From the NCBI RefSeq assembly GCF_013911085.1, contig NZ_JACERN010000003.1, forward strand, positions 62,001 through 126,000: 64,000 nucleotides of DNA, read 5' to 3'. Shown here piece after piece: positions 57,860 to 64,000 of this stretch; within the stretch, counting starts at the first letter, position 1, and the number at the start of each line of letters is the position of its first letter. The translations under genes were made by a program, and so were the position numbers. Under the pieces are notes generated by a model that saw only the letters and a list, made by a program, of their open reading frames with translations, searched no databases and had not been told where the DNA came from. This DNA is from Aquitalea aquatica. Its GTDB lineage: Bacteria > Pseudomonadota > Gammaproteobacteria > Burkholderiales > Chromobacteriaceae.

Positions 57860-58072
57860 ATGAAACTTGACGATTTCAACCAGGTTGCCGACCTGATCGG
57901 CCTGAAAAAACGCTCGCGCGAAGCTGTGTGGCTGATGGAAGTGGAAGGCATGACCGGCTACTTTGCTGCGCAGCAAATGGATATCAGTGAATCCACCGTT
58001 TCCCGTGCACATACCCGCTTCCGCCTGGCCCTGCGTAAGCTCAATGCCTTGTCCGGGCATCTGCCTTTATAG
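57860..58072 (+). CDS. Small TrfB/KorA-like DNA-binding protein
   Basis: 70 residues. After MKLDDFNQVADLIGLKKRSREAVWLMEVEG comes an HTH: FAAQQMDISESTVSRAHTRFRLAL. The layout (helix bundle, then a HTH that reads like sigma region 4) resembles the plasmid regulators TrfB/KorA, and I infer that family with moderate confidence. The ATG at 57860 has GGAG upstream. A strong terminator follows at 58098-58123, so it is monocistronic. Its target is not apparent; no plasmid replication or transfer genes are near. Confidence 0.75.
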   Translation: MKLDDFNQVADLIGLKKRSREAVWLMEVEGMTGYFAAQQMDISESTVSRAHTRFRLALRKLNALSGHLPL

Positions 58073-58097
58073 AATTTCTCCTGTGTTGTTGACTTGC

Positions 58098-58123
58098 AGC
58101 CCGGCCGCCATGCCGGGCTTTTT
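58098..58123 (+). terminator. Intrinsic terminator after the KorA-like gene
   Basis: AGCCCGGC (58098-58105) pairs with GCCGGGCT (58112-58119), followed by TTTTT. Confidence 0.85.
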
Positions 58124-59038
58124 CTATGTGGCAGTGCTGCTGGCGGCTTGCTGGCGCATCCAGCTCAACAGCGCCTGCAGGCCGGGGTGATCGGCATAGC
58201 TGTCGGGGTAGGCCAGATAGTAGCCGCAACCGGTTTCCAGCACGGTATCGAAGGGTCGTACCAGTCGGCCCTGTTGTAGTTCGTCCTTCAGTAATTCCAT
58301 ATCGCCGATGGCTACCCCAAGTCCGCTGGCCGCAGCCGCCCAGGCCAGGTGGTGCAGGTCCACTACCTGGTGCTTGTATTGCGCCAGCGAGCTGATTTGC
58401 TGGCTGGCCAGCCAGGCCATCCACTCCTCGTAGTCGCGGGTGGTATGAAACAGCGTCTGCCCCGCCAGATCCTCAAGGCAGGTCAGCTGCGCCAGCATGC
58501 CGGGTGCACATACCGGGCTCAGTTTCTCCGCCAGCAGTAACTCGGCCTGCATATTGGGCCAGTGGCCGCGACCAAACAGGATGTAAGCCTGGTCGATGCT
58601 CGGGTCCAGCTCCGAAGGCTCGTACACCATGCTGTCCATGCGCAGCTGGGTAAGCGGGTATTGCTGGTAGAAGCTGCCCAGCCTTGGCATCAGCCAGCGC
58701 ACGGCAAACGTCACATACACCTGTAGTGACAGGATGTCGGTCTGGGTTTTCAGCCGCCTTTCCACTTCTTTCAGTCTTTCCACCACGTCTTGTGCGACTG
58801 GCAGCAGGGTGCGGCCCGATGGCGTGGGCTGTATCTGTCGGCTGTGGCGTTGCAGCAAGGGCGTGCCGTAATGCTCTTCCAGCAGGCGGATCTGCTTGCT
58901 GATGGCGCCTTGGGTCAGGAATAGCCGGCGTGCCGCTTCAGTAAAGCTACCGCTCTGCACCACGGTCACAAAGGCACGCAGGGCGGAGAGCGAGGGAAGG
59001 TGATGGGTGTCGTTCATGACAGAATGGAATAGTTCCAT
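58124..59038 (-). CDS. LysR-family regulator, GcvA-like
   Basis: 304 residues from ATG 59038. HTH LSALRAFVTVVQSGSFTEAARRLFLTQGAISKQIRLLEEHYGTPLL; the effector domain (VYVTFAVRWLMPRLGSFYQQYP) is of the GcvA/AmpR type. A later ATG at 59017 is possible. Divergent from the decarboxylase gene with 75 bases between the starts, so it probably controls that gene. Confidence 0.92.
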   Translation of the reverse strand: MELFHSVMNDTHHLPSLSALRAFVTVVQSGSFTEAARRLFLTQGAISKQIRLLEEHYGTPLLQRHSRQIQPTPSGRTLLPVAQDVVERLKEVERRLKTQTDILSLQVYVTFAVRWLMPRLGSFYQQYPLTQLRMDSMVYEPSELDPSIDQAYILFGRGHWPNMQAELLLAEKLSPVCAPGMLAQLTCLEDLAGQTLFHTTRDYEEWMAWLASQQISSLAQYKHQVVDLHHLAWAAAASGLGVAIGDMELLKDELQQGRLVRPFDTVLETGCGYYLAYPDSYADHPGLQALLSWMRQQAASSTAT

Positions 59039-59113
59039 GCCAATAATTCGTTCGTGCAAATTAGGTGATTTCCGTATGTTTGGCAACAAACAGCACCATC
59101 AAATGGAGACGCC

Positions 59114-60499
59114 ATGCACCACGATTATGATTCCCAACGGCAATACACCCTGCAGCATGACCGCCGCCTGAGCGCCGCTGGCAACCATTTGCAATTCGAA
59201 GGGGTGGATCTGCCAGCGCTGGCCGCACAATTTGGCTCACCCTTGTTTGTCTATTCCGCGCCGGAAATCCGCCGCAATATCGCCGAAATCCAGCAGGCCT
59301 TTGCCGGCCATGCCGCAACCCGTATCTGCTATGCCTCCAAAGCCTGCTCGCTACTGGCCGTATTGCAAGTAGTGCGCGCGGCGGGCATCAGTATTGAAGC
59401 CAACTCCGCCAACGAGATCCGCCGCTGCCTGGCGGCTGGCTTTCTTGGCAGCGACATTGTCTACAACGGCGTGGTCAAGCGTGATGAAGAGCTGGAATTC
59501 GCCATCAGCCAGCAATTGCACGCCATCAATGTGGATAGCGAACAGGAACTGGTCGCCATCGACCGCATCAGCCGTCGCCTGGCGCAGCCGGTGCGCATCT
59601 GCCTGCGGGTGGAGCCCAATGTGAAAGCAGCCACGCATGAGGGACTGATGACCGCTTTCCGCGCCAAGTCCGGTGTGGATCTGGCTGATGCCGAGCGGAT
59701 TTGCCGCCAGGTCGCCGCCATGCCCTATGTCCGCCTGTGTGGCCTGCACATGCATGTGGGCGATCAGGTGCCGGATGCCGAGCCGTTTGCCGCGGCGACG
59801 CGAGTGCTGGTGGATACCGCGCACCAGCTGGAGAAGGCCCTGAATATCCGTTTTGACATGATCAATGTCGGTGGCGGCATCCCCACGCCCTACCGCTATG
59901 CCAGCGACCGTGGCCTGGGAGGCCCGGAAAACATGCAGCCCAATATCGGGGCCGATGAATTTGCTGCGGCAGTGATTCGCGAAGTGCATGCGTGGCGGCA
60001 GGACATCGAAATCTGCATCGAGCCGGGGCGCAAGGTGGTAGGCAGCGCAGCGGTCTTGCTCACCGGCCTGGTCAGCGGCAAACGCAAGACCCTGCTCAAT
60101 GAAGATGGCAGCGTGGAAGGCCAGGTGGACTGGCGCATGCTGGATGCCGGCTTCAACGCCATTCCGGATTACAAGGACTGGTATTTCTATGTCTATAACG
60201 CCAGCCGCATTGCCGACAGCCACAATCAGCCGGTCAAGCTGGGTGGCCCCTTGTGTGATGGTGGCGACTATTTCCGCCACGGCCCGCTGGGTGAGCAGTT
60301 CCTGTTGCCCGAAACCAGCGCGGTGGGCGATGTAGTGGCCTTTCTGGATGTCGGTGCCTATCAGCTGGAAAACCAGACGGTGTACAACGCCCAGCCGCGG
60401 TCGGCAGCGGTGCTGATTGAAGACGCTGCTCATTACCGGCTGATTCGCCGTCAGGAAACCTTCAGTGACATGTTGTTGCTGGAAAAAGGCTTGGATTGA
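59114..60499 (+). CDS. Type III PLP-dependent amino-acid decarboxylase (LysA-like)
   Basis: 461 residues, alanine-racemase-fold decarboxylase. The PLP lysine is K76 (YASKAC). Other motifs: HMHVGDQ, VGGGIPTPY, EPGRKVVG, and the active-site loop CDGGDYF where diaminopimelate decarboxylase has CESGD. The substitution and the linked LysR and amino-acid-binding protein argue against a plain lysA and for another basic or carboxylated amino acid substrate. The ATG at 59114 has GGAG upstream. The next gene follows after a hairpin (GTCACGGC / GCCGTGAC, 60510-60533) with no T-run. Confidence 0.88.
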   Translation: MHHDYDSQRQYTLQHDRRLSAAGNHLQFEGVDLPALAAQFGSPLFVYSAPEIRRNIAEIQQAFAGHAATRICYASKACSLLAVLQVVRAAGISIEANSANEIRRCLAAGFLGSDIVYNGVVKRDEELEFAISQQLHAINVDSEQELVAIDRISRRLAQPVRICLRVEPNVKAATHEGLMTAFRAKSGVDLADAERICRQVAAMPYVRLCGLHMHVGDQVPDAEPFAAATRVLVDTAHQLEKALNIRFDMINVGGGIPTPYRYASDRGLGGPENMQPNIGADEFAAAVIREVHAWRQDIEICIEPGRKVVGSAAVLLTGLVSGKRKTLLNEDGSVEGQVDWRMLDAGFNAIPDYKDWYFYVYNASRIADSHNQPVKLGGPLCDGGDYFRHGPLGEQFLLPETSAVGDVVAFLDVGAYQLENQTVYNAQPRSAAVLIEDAAHYRLIRRQETFSDMLLLEKGLD

Positions 60500-60603
60500 A
60501 GCAGCAAGGTCACGGCCCTTGCCGGCCGTGACGTGATAACAGCAAGCAGTGCGTAGTCCCTTGCAAGAGCGTATGTCCACTTACGTCGTTTGGAGGAATA
60601 AAG

Positions 60604-61389
60604 ATGAAGCTGAAACCCTGGTGTGCCGTGCTGTTGTCCGCTGTCGCCCTGCAGGCTGGCGCGACGGATTTGAATAATCTGCGTATCGGCATGGATGCCA
60701 CTTATCCGCCGTTCGAGTCGCTCAACCCGGCCGGCCAGATCGTCGGTTTCGAAGCCGATCTGGCCGTGGCGCTGTGCAAGGAAATGAAGGCGCGCTGCAC
60801 GCTGATCAATCAGGACTGGGATGGCATCATTCCTGGCCTGATCGCCAAGAAATACGATGTGATCATGTCGTCGATGACCATTACCGCTGATCGGGCCAAG
60901 GCCGTTACCTTTAGCGAGCGCTATTTCCGCACACCGCAACGCCTGATCGCCACCAAGGGCAGTACGCTCAAGTTCACGGCTGAAGGCATGAAGGGCAAGC
61001 GGGTGGGAGTGCAGCGTGGTACCACGGCTGATATGTATCTGAGCAAGTTCTGGGGGCCACGTGGCATGGATGTGGTGCGCTATGAAGACCAGGACAAAGC
61101 CTATGCCGATCTGGTGAACGGCCGGCTGGATGCCAGCTTCCAGGATGAGTTGCAGGTGGAGGCTGGTTTCCTCAAGAGCGAGCCAGGCAAGGCTTTTGCC
61201 TTTGTCGGCCCCTCCATCAACGGTGACAATGCCGCCGAGCGCGAGGTGCTGGGTTCAGGTGCCGGCATGGCGGTGCGCAAGGAAGACAAGGAGCTGGTGG
61301 CGCGTCTGAACAAGGCGATTGCTGCCGTCCGCGCCAATGGCACCTTCAAGAAACTCAGCACGCAGTATTTCGGCCGCGATATTTACTGA
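60604..61389 (+). CDS. ABC-type amino-acid binding protein (HisJ/ArgT-like)
   Basis: 261 residues. Signal peptide cleaved near QAGA-TD. Family 3 signature GFEADLAVALCKEMKARC, and IIPGLIAKKYDVIMSSMTITADRAKAVTFSERY. Lysine/arginine/ornithine or histidine binders have this pattern. No permease or ATPase gene is next to it. Located 104 bases after the decarboxylase on the same strand, so it may deliver that enzyme's substrate. Confidence 0.93.
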   Translation: MKLKPWCAVLLSAVALQAGATDLNNLRIGMDATYPPFESLNPAGQIVGFEADLAVALCKEMKARCTLINQDWDGIIPGLIAKKYDVIMSSMTITADRAKAVTFSERYFRTPQRLIATKGSTLKFTAEGMKGKRVGVQRGTTADMYLSKFWGPRGMDVVRYEDQDKAYADLVNGRLDASFQDELQVEAGFLKSEPGKAFAFVGPSINGDNAAEREVLGSGAGMAVRKEDKELVARLNKAIAAVRANGTFKKLSTQYFGRDIY

Positions 61390-61445
61390 GCGCTACCCGC
61401 CCTCATCAAGCTGGCCACGGTGGTCGGCGCGGTGAGGGCGCTGGT

Positions 61446-62108
61446 TCAGGCATTGCCCGTACTGTTGTCGCTCTGACTGCTGTCCGGCCTGATCAGCGTG
61501 TAGTCGTTATTGCTGGGCAGGCCGTTCTTCTGCCAGTCGTCTAGCGTGGCCATGATGGCGTCGTGGGTCTGGGTGCTGATATCGGGCAGGCTGCCGCCAA
61601 AAGCCTGCTTGGCCTGGTCAAAGCCCAGTTGCACCGCGTCGCGGATGCTGGCGATCTTGCTGGGATCGCTGCCTATGCCTAGTCGGGCAAAATCCAGAAT
61701 GCGCCGTGCGGTGTTCTTTACACCCAGTTCACCATCTTCCGATACCGCCTTGGTGGCTTCTGCCTTGGTTTGCGGGTCTACCGTCAATTTCTGCTCGCCG
61801 CTGACCACCTTGTTCCATTGCAGCCCCTGTTGCTGCACCAGATTGCCCAGCAGTTTGAGGAAATCGGACACTTGCTGGTTGGACTTGGCCAGCAGCGCAG
61901 AAACATCCACGTTTTGCGTTGCCGCGCTGCCGGGCTTGGCATAGGTCAGTGGCTGGCTGCTGCTGTCGTTCTGGCCCAGGCTGACTACTTCATCCACCGT
62001 CAACGTGCTGCTGCTGATGCTGTCACCGGTTTTGCTATCGGTCAGGGTAGTGCTGCTGAGGTTGGCGTACAGCGACAGGCTGTTGCCCGGAATGCTGCTG
62101 ATGGTCAT
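61446..62108 (-). CDS. Uncharacterised protein with a FliA-type promoter (DUF5610-like)
   Basis: 220 residues from ATG 62108 (AGGAGT upstream). The N-terminal half is Ser/Thr-rich (MTISSIPGNSLSLYANLSS). The C-terminal half is helical: VKNTARRILDFARLGIGSDPSKIASIRDAVQLGFDQAKQAFGG, then SLPDISTQTHDAIMATLDDW. The ARRILDFA ... GFDQAKQAFGG pattern reminds me of DUF5610, with low confidence. No signal peptide. The near-perfect sigma-28 promoter upstream puts it in the flagellar regulon, so a motility or flagellum-exported role is likely. Function unknown. Confidence 0.8.
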   Translation of the reverse strand: MTISSIPGNSLSLYANLSSTTLTDSKTGDSISSSTLTVDEVVSLGQNDSSSQPLTYAKPGSAATQNVDVSALLAKSNQQVSDFLKLLGNLVQQQGLQWNKVVSGEQKLTVDPQTKAEATKAVSEDGELGVKNTARRILDFARLGIGSDPSKIASIRDAVQLGFDQAKQAFGGSLPDISTQTHDAIMATLDDWQKNGLPSNNDYTLIRPDSSQSDNSTGNA

Positions 62109-62168
62109 GAGCGACTCCTGCAGAGAGGAAGGTAGGGCCTGCCTGCAAAGCGGCAAGCTGATGTCTCA

Positions 62169-62195
62169 TTATCGGTCGCTGGCGGGAAAATTTTA
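62169..62195 (-). promoter_or_regulatory. Sigma-28 (FliA) promoter
   Basis: On the minus strand TAAAATTT (62195-62188), exactly 11 bases, then ACCGATAA (62176-62169). The consensus is TAAAGTTT-N11-GCCGATAA; each box differs at one position. It gives a leader of about 50 bases before the ATG at 62108. Confidence 0.8.
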
Positions 62196-62263
62196 GTAAA
62201 AATCAATGTAATAAGGCCGGAGCGCCCAGGGGCTGCTCCGGCCTGGTGACGCAAGCTGATGAA

Positions 62264-62812
62264 TCAGGCAGACAGTTTGCCGGCCCAGGCTTGCAGCGCC
62301 TGCAGCTGTTGTACTACCAGCGCTTGCAGACGTTCGTCTGTCAGGTTGCCCTCGGCGTCAAAACCACCGGCAAAGGCGTTGGCAAAGACTTCCGGCTTGT
62401 TCAGCGGGTGCAGGTCGAGGTATACGCAGGTCTGGCGCAAGTGGTATTGCGCACGTGAAGTCCCCATGCCGCCGCCAGCGCCGACAATCGCCACCGGCTT
62501 GCCGGCCAGCAGTGCGTTGTCCGGCTCACGCGAAGCCCAGTCCAGAGCATTTTTCAGTGCCGGAGCCATGGAATAGTTGTATTCCGGGCAGCCCAGCAGC
62601 AGGGCATCAGCACTTGCCAGCTGTGCCAGCAACTGTTGAACCGCAGCGGGCTTTTCACTGATGTCGCTATTGAAAAAGGGAAGCTGGCTGATGTCGGCGA
62701 TCTCGATGCTCACGCCCGCCGGAGCATGGGCTTGCGCATAGCGCAGCAGGCCCATATTGGTAGATGCGCGACGCAGACTGCCGCAAATGGCCAGAACTTT
62801 CAGTGTGCTCAT
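62264..62812 (-). CDS. NADPH-dependent FMN reductase (chromate/quinone reductase-like)
   Basis: 182 residues, flavodoxin-like fold. The FMN phosphate loop is GSLRRASTN (11-19). The PEYNYSMAPALKNALDW motif and the VAIVGAGGGMGTSRAQYHLRQ stretch define the ChrR/YieF-type quinone and chromate reductase group. It is a soluble two-electron reductase likely used against quinone stress. The ATG at 62812 is at the family N-terminus. Divergent from psd. Confidence 0.93.
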   Translation of the reverse strand: MSTLKVLAICGSLRRASTNMGLLRYAQAHAPAGVSIEIADISQLPFFNSDISEKPAAVQQLLAQLASADALLLGCPEYNYSMAPALKNALDWASREPDNALLAGKPVAIVGAGGGMGTSRAQYHLRQTCVYLDLHPLNKPEVFANAFAGGFDAEGNLTDERLQALVVQQLQALQAWAGKLSA

Positions 62813-62936
62813 TAGTTATTCCTCGCTTGGGTTGTTCGAACCAGTACTGATGGTGCTTTATTCTAGTCAGGGCCTGTCTCAATCGCCAGGGATAACGGTA
62901 GGCGGGACAGGGCTACCCGCCAAGGCGGAGCAAGCT

Positions 62937-62966
62937 TTCGCATTCGTGGGCCGGAGCGCTTATAAT
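62937..62966 (+). promoter_or_regulatory. psd promoter
   Basis: A perfect -10 TATAAT (62961-62966) with a partial -35 TTCGCA (62937-62942) at 18 bases. Leader to the GTG of psd is about 26 bases. Confidence 0.6.
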
Positions 62967-62998
62967 GTACGGCTGTCCGCATTCAGAGTATTGAAACA

Positions 62999-63844
62999 GT
63001 GTCCGAACGATTCGCCGTATGGCTGCAATACCTCCTGCCCAAGCAGGCTTTGACTATTCTGGCCGGTAAGCTGGCCAGCGCCGAAGCCGGTGGATTGACC
63101 ACGGCGGTGATCCGCTGGTTTGTTGGCCGTTATCAAGTCAACATGGCCGAGGCGGCCAACGCCGATATCGCCAGCTATCCCAGCTTCAACCAGTTTTTTA
63201 CCCGTCCCTTGCGTGCTGGTGCCCGCCCACTGGCGGCCAGTGCCCTGATTTGCCCGGTGGATGGCGCGATTAGCCAGTTCGGCCCCATCCGGCAGCAACA
63301 TATTTTCCAGGCCAAGGGGCATGATTACTCCACCATCGCGCTGGTGGGTGGGGATGCCGCCATGGCGGCGCATTATCAAAATGGCTTCTTTGCCACCATC
63401 TATCTGAGTCCGCGTGACTACCACCGTATCCACATGCCTTGCGATGGTCGCCTGCTGAGCATGACTTATGTGCCGGGCGCGCTGTTTTCGGTGAATCCGG
63501 CCACGGCACGTGGTGTGCCGGGGCTGTTTGCGCGTAATGAGCGCGTGGTGTGCGAGTTCGAAGGGCCGCATGGCCGCTTTGTGCTGACGCTGGTGGGGGC
63601 CACCATTGTCGGCAGCATGGCTACGGTATGGCATGGCGTGGTGAACCCGCCGCGCCCGGGGCGTGTGCAGCGCTGGGATTATCAGGACCAGCAGATTGTC
63701 ATCCGCAAGGGTGAGGAAATGGGCCGCTTCCAGCTCGGTTCCACCGTGGTGTTGCTGTTCCCGCAGAGCACGGGCTTGCAGTTCAATCCGCAGTGGCAGC
63801 CGGCCAGCCCGGTGCGGTTGGGTGAGGTCATGGCCGACATCTGA
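62999..63844 (+). CDS. psd: Phosphatidylserine decarboxylase proenzyme
   Basis: 281 residues. It makes phosphatidylethanolamine from phosphatidylserine at the inner membrane. The autocleavage motif is LGST with S248, which becomes the pyruvoyl group of the alpha subunit. Family stretches: PSFNQFFTRPLRAGARP, CPVDGAISQFG, YLSPRDYHRIHMPCDG and VGATIVGSMATVWHG. GTG start at 62999. The other Psd genes often follow pssA, which is not present here; it has its own promoter. Confidence 0.96.
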   Translation: MSERFAVWLQYLLPKQALTILAGKLASAEAGGLTTAVIRWFVGRYQVNMAEAANADIASYPSFNQFFTRPLRAGARPLAASALICPVDGAISQFGPIRQQHIFQAKGHDYSTIALVGGDAAMAAHYQNGFFATIYLSPRDYHRIHMPCDGRLLSMTYVPGALFSVNPATARGVPGLFARNERVVCEFEGPHGRFVLTLVGATIVGSMATVWHGVVNPPRPGRVQRWDYQDQQIVIRKGEEMGRFQLGSTVVLLFPQSTGLQFNPQWQPASPVRLGEVMADI

Positions 63845-63867
63845 GCCGTGCCTGAGTGCTGTAATAG

Positions 63868-63894
63868 AAAAACCGCCTGGTCAGGCGGTTTTTT
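63868..63894. terminator. Terminator after psd (bidirectional)
   Basis: AACCGCCTG (63871-63879) pairs with CAGGCGGTT (63882-63890), with A-run and T-run flanks. It can serve psd and the minus-strand gene entering from the right. Confidence 0.85.
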
Positions 63895-63915
63895 CATGGT
63901 GCCAGCGGCGCAGTG

Positions 63916-64000
63916 TTACAGCACATCACCCGGTATACGTACCCAGCCTTCCATCAGTACGCGCGCGCTGCGGCTCATGATGGCTTTGCTCACCTGCCAC
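63916..64000 (-). CDS. C-terminal end of a probable PrpF-like 2-methylaconitate isomerase (partial)
   Basis: The window ends inside this gene. The last 27 residues are readable: WQVSKAIMSRSARVL then MEGWVRIPGDVL and TAA at 63918-63916. The MSRSARVLMEGWVR ending is what I remember for PrpF (2-methylaconitate cis-trans isomerase of the methylcitrate cycle). With so short a piece the call is tentative. Confidence 0.5.
   Translation of the reverse strand, partial: WQVSKAIMSRSARVLMEGWVRIPGDVL

Overview
The window is a GC-rich (about 60 %) chromosomal segment of a motile Gram-negative betaproteobacterium. The protein set (WaaF, YhdP, GlnE, TldD, Psd, a cytochrome-c-type chemoreceptor, a T6SS block and YjfB-type small motility proteins) fits the Neisseriales family Chromobacteriaceae (Chromobacterium/Aquitalea/Vogesella-like). 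That placement is an inference from recognised proteins, not from a search. No rRNA, tRNA, CRISPR array, integrase or intact insertion sequence was recognised.

Layout. 1-9.7 kb is mostly minus-strand housekeeping: trxB-smr-bcp, a TetR regulator with waaF, a CHCC zinc-finger protein, ilvE and glnE, with a YjfB-like protein, a Sel1-repeat protein and a Ser/Thr-rich protein in between. 9.7-17.8 kb is plus-strand: yhdP, an overlapping nitrilase-family amidase, tldD, a periplasmic solute-binding protein and a LysR regulator. 17.8-24.1 kb is sensory: a Ser-rich protein, a CpxRA-like two-component system preceded by an unusual 10-bp phased TAA array, a blue-light BLUF protein directly downstream of folE, a small Cys-rich protein and a membrane diguanylate cyclase.

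24.1-39.6 kb is a minus-strand type VI secretion block. In transcription order it reads vgrG, DUF4123 adaptor, two tandem DUF3304 lipoproteins, a DUF2235/Tle1-like lipase effector, tssF, tssG, clpV, an unrecognised 480-residue membrane protein, PAAR and tssA. A small protein with a YjfB-type tail follows. The sheath, tube and membrane-complex genes (tssB, tssC, hcp, tssE, tssJ-M) are absent, so this is part of a split system. It is a coherent loading unit: VgrG and PAAR form the spike, DUF4123 loads the lipase, the DUF3304 lipoproteins are probable immunity proteins, and ClpV recycles the sheath.

39.6-45 kb holds a MITE-like repeat, sdaA behind a tandem glycine riboswitch whose second aptamer carries a roughly 205-nt insertion, an SDR/LysR divergent pair and a soluble CZB chemoreceptor. 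45-49 kb is the tauABCD taurine sulfur-scavenging operon. 49-57.7 kb holds dbpA, a c-type-haem methyl-accepting chemotaxis protein, a BaiN-type flavoprotein, a second copy of the MITE-like repeat and a large hybrid histidine kinase. 57.8-64 kb holds a small TrfB/KorA-like DNA-binding protein, a LysR/decarboxylase/amino-acid-binding-protein locus, an unknown protein behind a near-perfect sigma-28 (FliA) promoter, an FMN reductase, psd and the C-terminus of a probable prpF.

The most unusual signals are the scar of an effector start codon between the duplicated DUF3304 genes, the expanded glycine aptamer, the phased TAA array, the FliA promoter in front of an uncharacterised gene, and the YjfB-type tail shared by two otherwise different small proteins.
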